Source: Ceratobasidium sp. AG-K (taxonomy: Eukaryota; Basidiomycota; Agaricomycetes; Cantharellales; Ceratobasidiaceae). From it: DNA of 64,000 bases. The translations under genes and the position numbers were made by a program. Where the stretch lies: positions 8,494,001 to 8,558,000 of the forward strand of contig JAWNGF010000001.1 of assembly GCA_037039685.1 (NCBI GenBank). The letters are read 5' to 3'. Positions 47,255 to 60,000 of this stretch are shown here, piece after piece (position 1 is the stretch's first letter; each line of letters opens with the position of its first letter). Under the pieces are notes generated by a model that searched no databases, had not been told where the DNA came from, and saw only the letters and a program-made list of their open reading frames with translations.

Positions 47255-49512
47255 TCACATCCGCTCCAACGGACGGATGCTAAGCAGGCGCATCGCAGCG
47301 CCAAGGACATCCCGCGCGCACAAGAACAGCCAGAGTCGAGCCCGAGCGACATCGACTTGGTCGGCGGCAAGCCCCTTGACTGGAAGTGGATCCCATGCAC
47401 TGGAGATCGCGTGTGACAGCCGCATGGCGAATGTAACAACCCCGCTGGGCTCGTTCTTTTCGCGTGCAACCTTCACGACATCGGGGTAGGTGGCCAAGAG
47501 GAACACCATTTCACGAGCCTGTGGCTCTGTCAAAAGGTCGGTCTGCATACTTTCGGGTGCCGGCAACGGAAGTAGCTCTGGGTTCTTCCTTGAGATAGAA
47601 GAAAGGCGCACATGCGCATACTGGAGGTAAGGGCCAGTGTCTCCCTCGAATGAGGTCATACGACTCCAGTTGAAGGTGTAGTTGTTGATTCTATGTCGTG
47701 AAAATCAATCAGCATCACCCATATACACGCACACAGCAGCGAGGACATTGCTGATTCACGTACCGTTTGGCGGCCATGTCCTGGATCTTGATCGCTGTGA
47801 TTCCAATTTCCTGTGATACAGCCTCTGGGTCCTCGATCGCATTGTATTTTTCCTCATTGCTCATCATCTTCTCCTTCATTACCGTGGCCGCCTCGCGAAT
47901 AACATCGTCCAAGAATACCGCAGTCCCCTTTCGCGTGCTCATGCCGGTTACCATTCCTGCCATCCCTTAGTACCCTAACCGATGACAGCCGTGAGTGACA
48001 AACGTACCGAAATTGACGAGCTCCAGATCCTTGGCCCATGGATATCCCATGAGCTCCAGAGTTTTGAAGAACTGAGCAACATGCAGGTCCTGCTGAGACG
48101 CAACTACATAGACCATCTTGTCGAATTTGTATTTCTCGTATCGCTCAGCGGCTCCAGCTATATCTCGGGTGAGGTATAAGGAAGTACCATCTAAATTTTA
48201 GAGTGGGTCATCACACATGTAGTTTTAGGCGTGCATTCGTACTGACCTTGCTTTTGGATCACTGCCTTCCCCAGCTTAAACTTTTCTAGGTCGATGACTT
48301 GAGCTCCCTTGGACTCTGACACGAGCCCAAGTTCCGTCAATTTTGGCACAACCTCCTTCAAAGTATTCGCTCCGACCTAGCGATTCTTTAGTAATAGAAA
48401 CGAGGCTATGAGTGGTAACGTACTTGCGACTCCCCCGCATATACATCGAACGCAATATTGAGTCGAGCATACTCGCCCTTGTACTTCTCGATGGAGAGGT
48501 CCCTCCACTTGCGCCAATTTGCGAGTGCTTCCTCCTCGCCTAACCAAACTTGAGTATGCGACTTGGGTTCCTCCGTTAATTCTCTCACCGCTTTCCATGC
48601 GTTTGAAGTATGCACGAGCGGCCTCATGAACGGATTCATCCTTTTCGGCGTCGGCGTTGATTTTTACATAGACTTCGTAGAGATGCTTGATGGCATCACG
48701 GGCGAGTGCCTCTTCGGACCCGTATTTTTCGAATCCAACAGCAATCAATCCAAACTAGCATTACCACGCCATTTCAGTTGCAAGTATTGTCAAGTGATGA
48801 ACTATTGATATCTACCTGTTTGCCCCAGTCCCCTAAGTAATTCATGCTGATCACGTTCCATCCATTAGCTTTATACAAATTGCACAAGAATCCGCCAATG
48901 ATTGTCGATCGAAGATGGCCAACATGGAATTGCTTTGCGATATTCGGAGAAGAGTATTCTTTCCGCTAGCTTAGCTGGACACACGTTATATCTGTCATTG
49001 CACTCACCTATGATGACCGTCTTGCCGCCTCCGGACGAATTGGAACCATACTGTGGCGTCTTGTCCGCGGTGCGGTTGGTAAGTGCATCAACCTGCGTTA
49101 AAACCTTCCTAATTAAGTTCTTGGTATTGACCCTAAAGTTGACGAATCCACTCTGTTGAGTTGCTGATTCCACATATTCATCTGGTTGGAACTATATGCG
49201 GGGATGTGGTATTAGCATATTCCCTACGATAAGCCAACGTCAACCCACAGCATCGGCGACTTTCTTTGCCCATTCATCTGGCTTTCCGCCAAGGCGGTAG
49301 CGAGCCATTGCGACAGTAAAGTCTACGCCCTTGACGCCCAATAGAACTCCAGGATATACTTGCTCGACGGTAAGATTAGGCACTGCACGGTGTACCTGTA
49401 AGGCGATTGCGATCCTAAACGCATCTAGAACCGCGCGAGAAGGCTCTGTGCCTGGAACGGTCGGGAGGTTGAAGCTCCCTGTCTGGGATTGGGCCGTTAC
49501 CTCGGTAGACAT
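47255..49512 (-). CDS. Arginyl-tRNA synthetase
   Basis: Class I synthetase that charges tRNA-Arg. From the ATG at 49512 ([14 protein letters not shown]) the order is the Add1-like N-terminal domain, the HIGH signature as HVGHLRST within [19 protein letters not shown], the insertion [20 protein letters not shown], the KMSKS-equivalent [15 protein letters not shown], and the C-terminal anticodon-binding domain ([20 protein letters not shown] to the end RPLERM). The lack of a strict KMSKS Lys is normal for many ArgRSs. About 630 aa in about nine exons. The frame stays open for at least 42 codons upstream of this ATG; see the separate entry. Confidence 0.94.
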
Positions 49513-49638
49513 TCTTAGAGGCGATGATATGATGCAATTAACACGTAAAGAGCTCGGTCGTACGTATAGGAAAGCACGGTTAGATCGCAGAGATAGAGCA
49601 GACCTGAGTATGAGAGTAGTACGAGGCAAGAATGCCAG
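49513..49638 (-). other. In-frame upstream extension of arginyl-tRNA synthetase without ATG; candidate mitochondrial presequence
   Basis: Reading upstream from the ATG at 49512 the frame stays open, without ATG, back to a TGA beyond 49690. The 42 codons from a CTG at 49638-49636 encode a stretch with seven arginines and no Asp or Glu (TLILRSALSLRSNRAFLYVR then PSSLRVNCIISSPLR). That is the composition of a mitochondrial presequence. The CTG has A at -3 and G at +4, a good context for non-AUG starts. Dual-targeted synthetases in yeast (GRS1, ALA1) use this device. An upstream ATG reached by splicing remains possible. Confidence 0.5.
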
Positions 49639-49858
49639 ACTGGATGGGCTAGGGCGAACTATATGGTGGATTTGGTTGAGATGACTCCGAAGATCAATAA
49701 ATTTGACTCAAACCCTCCGGAGTGATAAGATTAGATCCCCGCGAGTTTCAGGGCGCTTACACCAGGTGACCTTGATCCGGCACAACAGTCACGTTGAATA
49801 CGATTTCGTATAAAACGTACGGGAAGAGAATTCAGCTGCTCGTCCCTCTTCTCTCACC

Positions 49859-52800
49859 ATGCTATCTGCGTCGCGTAGAGCACAGTTTGGCCTTACGCCG
49901 TTCAAATCCGCGATCATAAGAGCACGCTATCACGATGATTCTTTTGGATACCGGAAACCACGCCCCTATAACCTGCCGGACTGTAAGTCCAGTTCGAATT
50001 GATAGTTCGCACGGCTACTGAGATCTAGAAAGACACCTCCGCTCAGCTTGAGAACAGAGCCAAGAATGCTGCCCTAATGAGATATGTAGACTCGGTGCGG
50101 CAGCATGGGCACAGGCAAGTCCCTACGTCCCTGACGCGACGCGTGACACTAACCAATATCACGTGCCTTAGAGCGGCTTCAATCGACCCCCTTGACCTCC
50201 TGGAACGAGATAGCGTCAATGCCTTGGACCCCACGCGTTACGGGCTTAAAGATCCCAATGCCAAGTTTGACATTAACGGAATTATCTGGCACGACTTCGA
50301 AAGTCTAGGCAATCCATCATCCAAGCCCGTCATGTGGTCACTATCCGAGATTGTCGACCACTTGCGTACTGTATATGTCGGGCGTATTGCGTACGAGTAT
50401 ATGCACTCGCCCTCCAAGGCTGAGCGACTCTGGTTTTCGCACTTGCTTGAATCTAGGCAGTCGAGCGGCAAGTTTGAACCCAATGACGAACAAAAGCGTA
50501 GGATCTGGGGCTTACTTGCTCGGAGCGAAACCTGGGATCAGTTCTTACAACTCAAGTTCCCCAACCTCAAACGCTACGGGCTCGAGGGGGCCGAATCCAT
50601 GCTCGCGGCGCTAGATTCCCTCTTTCATTCAGCGGCCACCAGTTCGTGACTATTCCTACCAGCGCCTACATACTCACGTCGGATTAGGTGATGTCGCGAA
50701 CGTGGTCCTCTGTATGCCGCATCGTGGCCGACTCTCCTTACTTACCGATCTGCTTGGCTATTCTCCGGCCGCGATGTTTCATAAAATCCGTGGAGGTAGC
50801 GAGGTTCCCGATCATCTTGGTGCGGTCGGCGATGTGATTAGCCATCTTGGTACGCATAACGGCGCCTTAAAACTTTCTCCCTAAATATTGTGATTTCTGT
50901 CCAGTATCGTGTCCTTCGCTCAAGTATCCCGATGGGTCGGCGCCGGTCAAAGTTACCATGCTTCAGAACCCCTCGCACCTTGGTGAGCCGAGCGTTGCCA
51001 GAATACTCCAAGATACTGTGCTCCTGTTTTAGACTGACACTTGGGGCTTGGCCAGAGGCTGTCAATCCGTACGTTCTGCATTGCTAGTCTGTTTCAAGCC
51101 GCTGAACGACGGATAAATCATCAGCGTCGCAATGGGCCAAGCAAGAGCAAGACAATACTCACTCATCAAAGAGTCTGGTAATGACTGTATGCTTGGCGAC
51201 AAGGTCATGTGCGTTCAACTGCACGGCGACGCGGCATTCACGGGCCAAGGTGTTATTATGGAAGGGCTTGGTCTCAGTACGAATAGCGAACACCAGCTCG
51301 GATAAAGCCACTAACAAAGCTTACTCTAAGGTAACCTACCGCATTATACAAGCGGAGGAAGCGTTCACTTGGTGGTCAAGTAAGCCCTACATTAAGTTCC
51401 CGAGGTATCACTGCTGATATTATTATAGCAACAAGTAAGTCTGGGGAATTACCAACTTTCATCTTCGCAACTCATATTTCGCCAGCATCGGGTACACGAC
51501 ACCAGCCGCCAACGCTCGTTCAACATTGTATTGTTCAGATATTGGTAAAATGATCAACGCTCCAGTGCTGCACGTCAACGGGGATCACCCGGAAGGTGCG
51601 CCATTCGTCCCACCCTGGCTCCTCGGGCACAGCAATCGACACGTGTATTGATATAGATGTTCACCGAGCGCTCAAGGTCGCCTTCGAGTACCGGAACTTC
51701 TTCCGTAAAGTCAGTTAACAATTGATGCATGGTCTAATTGTCGTTCAAACTTAATCGCAGGACGTAATTGTGGATCTCATCACTTACCGAAGATGGCAAG
51801 TCCTCCCACCATTCGGCGTCTCCCAGCGCGCGCTTATCCAACTAACACTTGTAGGGGACATAACGAGCTCGACGAGCCCGCATTTACCCAACCGCAGATG
51901 TAAATATCTTTCCAAACCTGTTGAAAATTTACTAAGCTCGTTATTTCACAGGTACCACAAAATCAGGACGAGGCAGTCGGTACCACAACTCTATGAGCAG
52001 AAATTGATCGTGGGAACCGTCCTCCCATATTTGTGGATTTCAAAAACTCACATCTTACCCTTAGGGCGAGGGTCTTCTGTCGGAGGAAACGGCCATGACC
52101 GGTCGCACCGCATACAAGCAGCACCTCGAGAAGGAGCTTACGAAAGCTGAGGCTTCCAACCTCGAGCCGACATGCTCGAGGGCAAATGGTCTAGCATGGT
52201 TTGGCCGGGAGATGCTGCCAACGCAGTCCATAGCCCCAAGACTGGGGTTAATGCAAAGACTTTGGTGGATATTGGCAAAGCTAGCGTCACAGTTCCAGTG
52301 GGCTTTGTAAGTCCAGAGCCAGCGCTTTTCATTGATTTAAACTCACGTCAGGACCGACTACCAGGCTACCCATCCAAGGCTACAACGCCATATCAAACAT
52401 CGCCTATCGAGTCTCGAGTCTGGCCAGGGTATTGACTGGGGCACCGCAGAGGCTTTGGCTTGGGGATCGCTCATGTTAGAAGGGTTTGATGTGCGCATTT
52501 CAGGTGTGTTCACGCTTAGCCATGATGCGCGCACCCCGTTAACAGCGCCTTGTAGGTCAAGATGTCGGTCGTGGCACATTCAGCCATCGGTAAATTGCCT
52601 GCGACCTTGGCAGTACAGGCAGCTGACTGGGTGTTTCAGCCATGCCATGCTCGTTGATCACAGACGGAGCGTGTCACGGTGCCGCTGAACACATTGGAGA
52701 CCGAAAAGAAGCTTGAGCTCGCAAACAGTTGAGTATTTAGACAACCTGTCCATGCGGTTCCTTACCCCTGGGTAGGTTCCTTGTCGGAGATGGCGATTCT

Positions 52801-54154
52801 AGGTGTGAGTGTTTGGCTTGGGTTGGTGCCATGCCACAGAAACCAATCTATTTGTAGTTTGAATATGGCCTAAGCTGGGACTCGCCAAATAGGTGAGTCG
52901 AAAATCTCATTAAATCCAAAGCTGTGACCTTATTGTGGCGTGATAGGCTCGTGATATGGGAAGCTCAGGTATGTCGTGCCCACGTTCAATTCATTATAAT
53001 TGGTCTCATTTGTGGATTTCACTCCATAACCAAAGTTTGGGTAAGCGAACACGCTTGCTTTTAGTTACGTTCATAGCTAACAGCCTGCCTGATAGCGATT
53101 TCTTCAATGGATCACAGGTAAGCCTGATAATATATCCCCGCAGTTCACCCCTGAATCGCAAGTAGGTGATCATCGATACGTTTATCTCATCGGCAGAAGG
53201 TAAGCTGATTGACACTTATAATCTTTGGCTATGCTAATGCCTCATGCTACCAAGCCAAATGGCTGAAGCAAAGGTGAATGACAGGCTCCCTTCCACGAAT
53301 GAGTTTATGAGAGCTTACTGACGCTATGTTGATAGCGGTCTGGTTATGCTACTACCGCACGGACTCGATGGTGCCGGCCCAGAACATTCTAGTGCACGTA
53401 TCGAACGGTTCCTCCAAGTGAGTTGTCTCGGGCCTGGCTCACGATTCCGGAATAAATTGGAGGACTCATCGACATATTATTAGCTTACCAATGATTCGTA
53501 TGAATTCGACCCGGAACTGAACATCAATATGCACATCGTTAACCCGACCACCCCTGCTCAGTACTTCCACCTGCTTCGCAGGCAGATGTTACGCAACTAT
53601 CGTAAGCCGCTAATCGTTGCTGCTCCGAAAGGTCTATTACGATCACCCGTAAGTATGCGGTTGAATGTATTAAGGCATCATCTGACCCCATCCAAGGCTG
53701 CGGCGTGCACGTTGACAGACATGGATAGTGGAACTGAATTCCAACCTGTCTTGGCTGACCCTACTGTAGCGCCCGGGTCTCCAGTGGGCCGCGTCTTGAT
53801 CGTCTCGGGCAAGATTTACTATGACCTCGTACGGGAAAGGAAAGAACGTGGGCTAGATGGCAGCGTGGCGATTGTGCGGATCGAAGAAGTCGCACCGTTC
53901 CCCTTTGCAATCCTCGAAAAGGTTCTCCAAGGCTCCGTCACCCCCGATACCGACGTCATCTGGGTTCAAGAGGAGTCCAGGAACCAGGGAGCTTGGACTC
54001 ACGTTGAGGGCCGCATCACGAGGTCTTGACAAAAGTAGATCGTAGTAAGCGCTTGAGGTACACGGGGCGACGTGAGAGCCCGGTCCCCGCCGTTGGGGTT
54101 GGCAACTGGCATAAAGCAGAGAGCGCAAAATTGTTCAACGATGTGTTTGCGTAG
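49859..54154 (+). CDS. DHTKD1: 2-oxoadipate dehydrogenase E1 component (DHTKD1-like)
   Basis: Thiamine-diphosphate E1 enzyme of mitochondrial lysine and tryptophan breakdown. The N-terminus ([20 protein letters not shown]) is a presequence. The order is [80 protein letters not shown] (ThDP motif), [52 protein letters not shown] and [22 protein letters not shown] and the end FNDVFA favour DHTKD1 over OGDH. About 20 exons, including ones of 13, 6 and 5 bases. Three one-base losses break the frame (about 52154, 52661, 54019). The exon 1/2 joint is unresolved. A TATA box lies at 49809-49815. Confidence 0.88.
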
Positions 54155-55067
54155 TCCATTGGCAGTGTTTTGTCCAGGTAGCATCATACTTCAATTCAAT
54201 TCCAGTTGGCATTTATGGGCCTAAGGTCCCATCGTTTAGCCCCCGCTACGTTAACCGGCACCCCAATCTCCCTCGCAAATCGTTGATACAGTTTGGGAGG
54301 TCTGAATGCTCCACCAACGCTGCGTGCCACACAACTCTAGCCCTTCGCTAGGGTTGATCAAACTTTATCGACCGGGTTCGGCGGAGGCGCGCGATGCACT
54401 ACAGCCAAAACAACAAGTCATACATCTGCGCTCATAGTCGCTTGAATCGTTCCTCATAATTTCGAGCGGAATTAGCAAATTCACCATGCGCAAATCTGCC
54501 GGAAATGCCCACAAGGCACAGGCGTTCGGTCCGTGCATCCCCAGGAGGTTCTGGAACAGGAAGTATCGGGACAGTCTGTAAGCTAGCGGGGTAGACGCAA
54601 ATCGTACGTACCGAGTCTAATCGATTGAACATGTTTGATGACTATTAACCATTTACGTCCACAAGGTGAGCGGGGGAGCAACTCGGGACCCACGGTTTGG
54701 TGTCAGACCAACTGTCAAAGATAATGCGTGGTTGTGAAGCACAGAACGGCTACGCTCAGCCGAAATCGAATCCGTGACTGTGGGCGGGGAGGCAACTCGC
54801 CATGTGGTTGACGAAGGAAAGAGCTGGCTGCGAGGAGCCAAAGGTTATGGACCCTGATTGACCCAACTCATGGATGCTGGTGAGCAACTGCTTATGGAGA
54901 CCAGATACTATAAAATGACTGGCTCTCGGGCAGTTTTCGCTGTGGTCTCATCTATAAGCCAAAAAAGTCTTCCCTCCGAGGATCGGGAGCTCAGCCGGAT
55001 CATCCTGCCAAACTAATCGAAGTTGGACTACACCCAGTCAGGCCACGTCCGACCACATCGACAAGCC
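54155..55067. other. Intergenic; promoter of the methyltransferase gene
   Basis: About 0.9 kb without recognisable gene. A TATA box (ctataaaatg, about 54908-54917) stands about 155 bases before the methyltransferase start. Confidence 0.5.
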
Positions 55068-56880
55068 ATGGATAACAATCTTAACACGCCATCCCCCCTG
55101 TGTTCCGACGAAAACTCTGGCGAGCATTTTTACTACCATGAAGGTACGCCGACGGTACTTTACTGAACCTGTGACACTCATATTCCGCGATAAACTGGAT
55201 AGGTCGACGAATGCCAGCACAAGGCAACTACTTTCTGCCAGCTGATCAAGAAGAATTTGATAGGTTCGGCTTCAAGAAACGCGTCACGCGTCATTTGTTA
55301 ATAACGACTCATAGGCTCGAGCGTATGCACCAAATAACTACAGCCGTACTCGGGGGCTTGTTTTGGGGGCCTGTCGATAGGAAGCTCACCCCGAGGCCCA
55401 GCGGACGAAGGCGTTGCGTACTTGATGTTGGTACTGGAACTGGTATGCGCTTGCAATTATGGTTGGAACATGGAGGTGGCGCTCACACGCACCGTCTCGC
55501 CTCTACAGGAAGCTGGGTTCGAGAGATGGCAGAAAAGTATGAGCACGCGGACTTTGTTGGCGCAGATATTGTGCCAATCCCGCCTCCAGCATCGGCAATT
55601 GCTGAAATGGGAGGGGCATCATTGCTTAAAACTACCTATGTGAGGAACGGCTCATTTCCGACTACCACATGCTTACCAGCTTTCAGGACGAGCCAGACGA
55701 AGGCGCTTCCATTTATTCCGGCGTGAGGTTTTCTATATCGAGTGAAAACATCACTTCGATACTCTTGGGGACTCCTACCACAACTGCGGTTCCTCTTTCG
55801 CCTACCCTAGGACCGTATGAATATACACCTCTGACACCGTACTCGAGCTATGGAACACCTGGTCAAACAGAGGTAAAATTTACAGAGAGACCCAACGTAC
55901 GGTTCGAGCTGCAAGACCTTTGCCATGGTTTGAATTACCCTGATGGCGTGTTTGATATTGTTCACTGTCGATACGTTCTTACACTGGGCGTATGTATGGC
56001 ACACAACCAACTTTATCTTGGAGCTTACCCATATTCCCGTAGATTCCGGATTTTAGATCAGCAATCAAGGAGCTATTGCGAGTCTTGCGCCCGGGCGGAT
56101 TGTTATTGTTAGCAGAGGCTTCGGTCCCATTTTGCATATCAGTGAGCATTGATTGATAGTTTACTATTAAATCCTCTGACTGGCGTTAGGATGGAACTGA
56201 CCCCCCGCATGGAACGGCTAGTCGAGAGTTGATCGAGATCGTCAAAGCTTCAATTCGGGAGGGGGGGCTTGATCCTGACCTAAGACTAAAACTGAATTCA
56301 GAGGTTAGGAGAACATGATACAACTCCTAAAGTCTTGGAATTGAGGCAGCTGAGTTGTAGTTGAGGGCTAACCCAGAAATCGACAAACTTGAAACGTGCG
56401 ACTTTCCCCTGCCCTTAGGACCTTGGCCAGAAGGTAAAGGGTATATCCTTGAACTAAATCACAGCTCACCGGGTTTACATAGACGTAACCTTGCAAGCTG
56501 TTGGGGGCGATGGTCTCGACCACCTTACACTTGGGTTACGTTCACTGACGCCTCTACTCCGTCAAGTCGGATTTGATGATGTGATGATGTCCATGTTAGC
56601 ATCTAGGTACGAGATAAAACCCCAACGTCCCCGGGGGCCGGATTCTAATCTTTCACTTGGCGGCTCCAGACTTCATGAGGAGTGGGACATTGAAGAAACC
56701 GGTAAAGGGGTGGGGAAATCAATCCTCTTTGCACTTTTGTCTGGGCGACGAAGCGGCGCTGACCTATTGGACAAGTGCACTTCAGGTATCTGGTTTCAAA
56801 CGCCCGTGTTGCATGTGTATTCCCAGCTCTGTCCTATCTCAAAATATATCTGTGGTGTTCCTCTGGATGCACCTTGTTGA
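55068..56880 (+). CDS. SAM-dependent methyltransferase with a low-complexity insertion
   Basis: Small-molecule type class I methyltransferase; substrate unknown. About nine exons, all joining in frame. It starts MDNNLNTPSPLCSDENSGEH. Motif I is CVLDVGTGTGSWVREMAEKY, motif II DFVGADIVPIPPP, motif III-IV VRFELQDLCHGLNYPDGVFD plus IVHCRYVL, and motif V IKELLRVLRPGGLLLLAEAS. Between motif II and the next strand sits an insertion of about 65 residues rich in Ser, Thr, Pro and Tyr (LSPTLGPYEYTPLTPYSSYG), not usual for the fold. The C-terminus may end at 56880 without a last intron, or a little later if the 41-base GTATCT..CCCAG segment is spliced. Confidence 0.85.
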
Positions 56881-57025
56881 ACGCATTTATCGTTGTATGC
56901 GTGAAGGATTTTGAACTCTAACCCATTTAAGGTTTGTTGTGTGGAGTGATCAAGCTGGAAGCGGTTGCACTTTCTCCAGGCATCACGTGATCGTGTTGTC
57001 GTTTTGCAGGCGCCGAGCCACCATC

Positions 57026-60000
57026 ATGCCGCTTATTCGTATCGAAGTATGCGACTTCAAGTCCTATCGAGGGCATCAGTCTATTGGCCCGTTCAAGAAC
57101 TTTACAAGCGTTATTGGACCCAATGGCGCTGGGAAGTCTAATCTTATGGATGCTATTTCTTTTGTGCTTGGAGTAAAGAGCGCTCAGCTTCGGAGTAGCC
57201 AACTGAAGGACTTGGTTTACCGAGGCAGAAGACTCGAACGCGCTGCTGAAGAAGGCGACGAGGCTGGGGATTCTGATGGCGACGGCGAAACCGAGGGTGA
57301 AGGAACCGCTAAAAAGGCGTGGGTCATGGCTGTTTATGCGGACGAGGAAGGAAACGAGTATAAATTCCAGCGAACGTGAGTGTGATCCATGTTATTAGAT
57401 TGGCTTGGCCAGCAACAGACTTTGGAATGCAGAATATCAACCTCGGGAACGTCAGAGTATAAGCTGAATGGGAAGGTAGTAACCTATCAAGCGTACAATG
57501 CAACGCTCGAGCAACATAATATTCTGGTCAAGGCGAAGAACTTCCTCGTATTTCAGGTGCGCTTAGGCCGGTTACAATCAATCCTTGTACTGAACCATTT
57601 ACGGACAGGGTGATGTGGAGGCCGTGGCCTCGCAGTCACCCAAGGAGCTTTCTAAACTAATCGACCAAATTAGTGGGTAAGTTTATACCACATTCTTGTC
57701 TGTTCGCCAAGCATCAACTGAAGCCTTGGTGTCTTACCAAAGTTCCCTCGAACTTGCACCCGCATACGAAAAAGCAAAGGCTGCTCAGGACCGTGCCACT
57801 GAGAATGCTGCAAACAACTTTACTAAGCGTCGCGGCATTGCTGGGGAAATCAAGCAGTTCAAGGAGCAAAAAGGGGAGGTAGAGCGATACGAAGGTCTGA
57901 TTCAAGAAAAGGTGAGTTAGCCAGTACTCGTACTTATTGTATACCTAAGTAATTTTGTTACAGGAAGAAGCCATTATCCACAAGCTCTTATGGCAATTGT
58001 TCCACCTGGGAAGGGAAATCGAAACCAATGCACAAACCATTCGGACCAAGAGTAAAGAGCTGAAAGGGCTGAAAAAGCAGCAGGTACGGACAATTATTAT
58101 ATGAGAGCATTTCCCAAGGTTAATTGCATTTACAGTCGGCCGACGAAACAAAAGTTAACGGTGCTAGAGAAGCACAGGCCAAAGCCCGTTCTGATGCAAT
58201 GAAGGCTGACAAGGCACTCAAAAAGCTGGAAAAGACACTTGACGGAAAAGTGGGTGTACTCTTTACGTGGGGCGGGTTTTATATACTGAGTCGTTATCCC
58301 AGAAACCTGGAATTTCTGACCTGGAAGCTCAAATTGCGCATATCATGCGCAAAGCGGATAAAGCTAGATCGATTGGCGAAACTATCCAGCGGGACGCCGA
58401 GAAGAAACAAGGAGACGTGAACCGGATGAAGAAGGAGCTCACAGATGTCCAGCAAGCATTTCAACGGGCTCAGGGTAAGACTGAGGTTGTGCCCTATGGC
58501 AACTATATTCTAATCTGTGTAAGCAGATGCACAACGTAGCGCCTTGGAGCAAGGGTCAACCTGAGCGAGGAGTCTCTTGCTGAATATCATCGATTGTAAG
58601 TTGAGTTGGATGGCCTCTTCGCTTGCATGGACTTACGATCCGGCAGGAAAGCACAGGCAGCGCGCGAAGCCGTAGAGGAACGACAGAAGCGGGAAACTCT
58701 CATTCGTGAAGACAAAGTCTTAGCTCGTAACCTGGCTTCTCAGACCAGTAAATTGGAGCAGTTTACAACACAAAGAGATAAACTGAAGGCCGATGTTGCT
58801 ACCGTTGGGGAGAAGCGAGCCGAGGCTAGTATCAATCCTTTCCAAATTGCGTACATTGCATAACTTTACGATAGGCGGATGACAAGGTCAAAACCTTGCA
58901 AAGCGAATTAAAGAACGCCAAGCATGAGCTAGAAAAAGCTCAATCCGACAGAATTCGTATCACGTACGTTGTTGGCTCTAACTCATCTCCTATTATTAAC
59001 TCAAGGTAAAGCCAACTCGAAACTGAGACCAACGAGAAGCTCCACGACGTACACACAAAGCTCATGCAAGCCGGTGTTGACCAACAAGAGTCGGCAAAGG
59101 ATGCTCGACTGAAAGAAACGCTTGAAAAACTCCAAAGGGTGTTCCCAGGTTAGCATATTTGAACTACGCATGATTTGAATCTCAACAATTTTCGTCAGGC
59201 GTCAGAGGGCGAGTGATTGACCTTTGCAAACCCAGCCAGCGCAAGTATGAAACTGCGGTCATCACTGTTCTTGGTCGAAACATCGATGCTATCGTTGTGG
59301 ACCAAGAAAAAACGGCAATCGATTGTATCGAGGTAACGTCTCTCGCCTCTCAACAATTGCATCTCTAACTTGGATGGTAGTATATGCGTCAACAACGAGC
59401 TGGACAAGCTACTTTCATCCCGTTGGAGAGCATTCAATCCAAGAATATCAATGACAAATACCGAAGCTTTGCTCGTGGAGCACGCCTGGCAATCGACGTT
59501 ATACAGTATGAACCTGTTGTCGAGCGAGCTATATTCCACGCATGCGGCAATGCTCTTCTTTGTGACACCATGGAAGTTGCTCGTTATGTTTGTTACGAAA
59601 AAGGCCAGGAAGTCAAAGGTGTGCCCGGGTTGGATTAGGGGCAAAGAAACAGACCTAACTGCAACGGCTCTCCTCACACAGCTGTTACGTTGGATGGCAC
59701 GGTCATCCACAAGGCGGGTTTGATTACTGGTGGGCGCGGTCATGGGACCACTCGTAAATGGGAGGAGAAGGAAATTCAAGGTCAGCAATTACAATAGAGG
59801 CCTGTTGATGCTGAAATTCTGACACGCCTGATCTCAATAGCGTTGAATAAGCAAAAAGATAGCCTGCACGCCCAACTGCGCGAACTCGGCCAATCGAAGC
59901 CTCGTGGTAAAGTCGATGAAAGCCTCGCGGCGGACATCAACAGAATCGAGTCGCAACTGCAGATCGCAAAAGATGACCAGGTATTATTACGTCCATGCCC

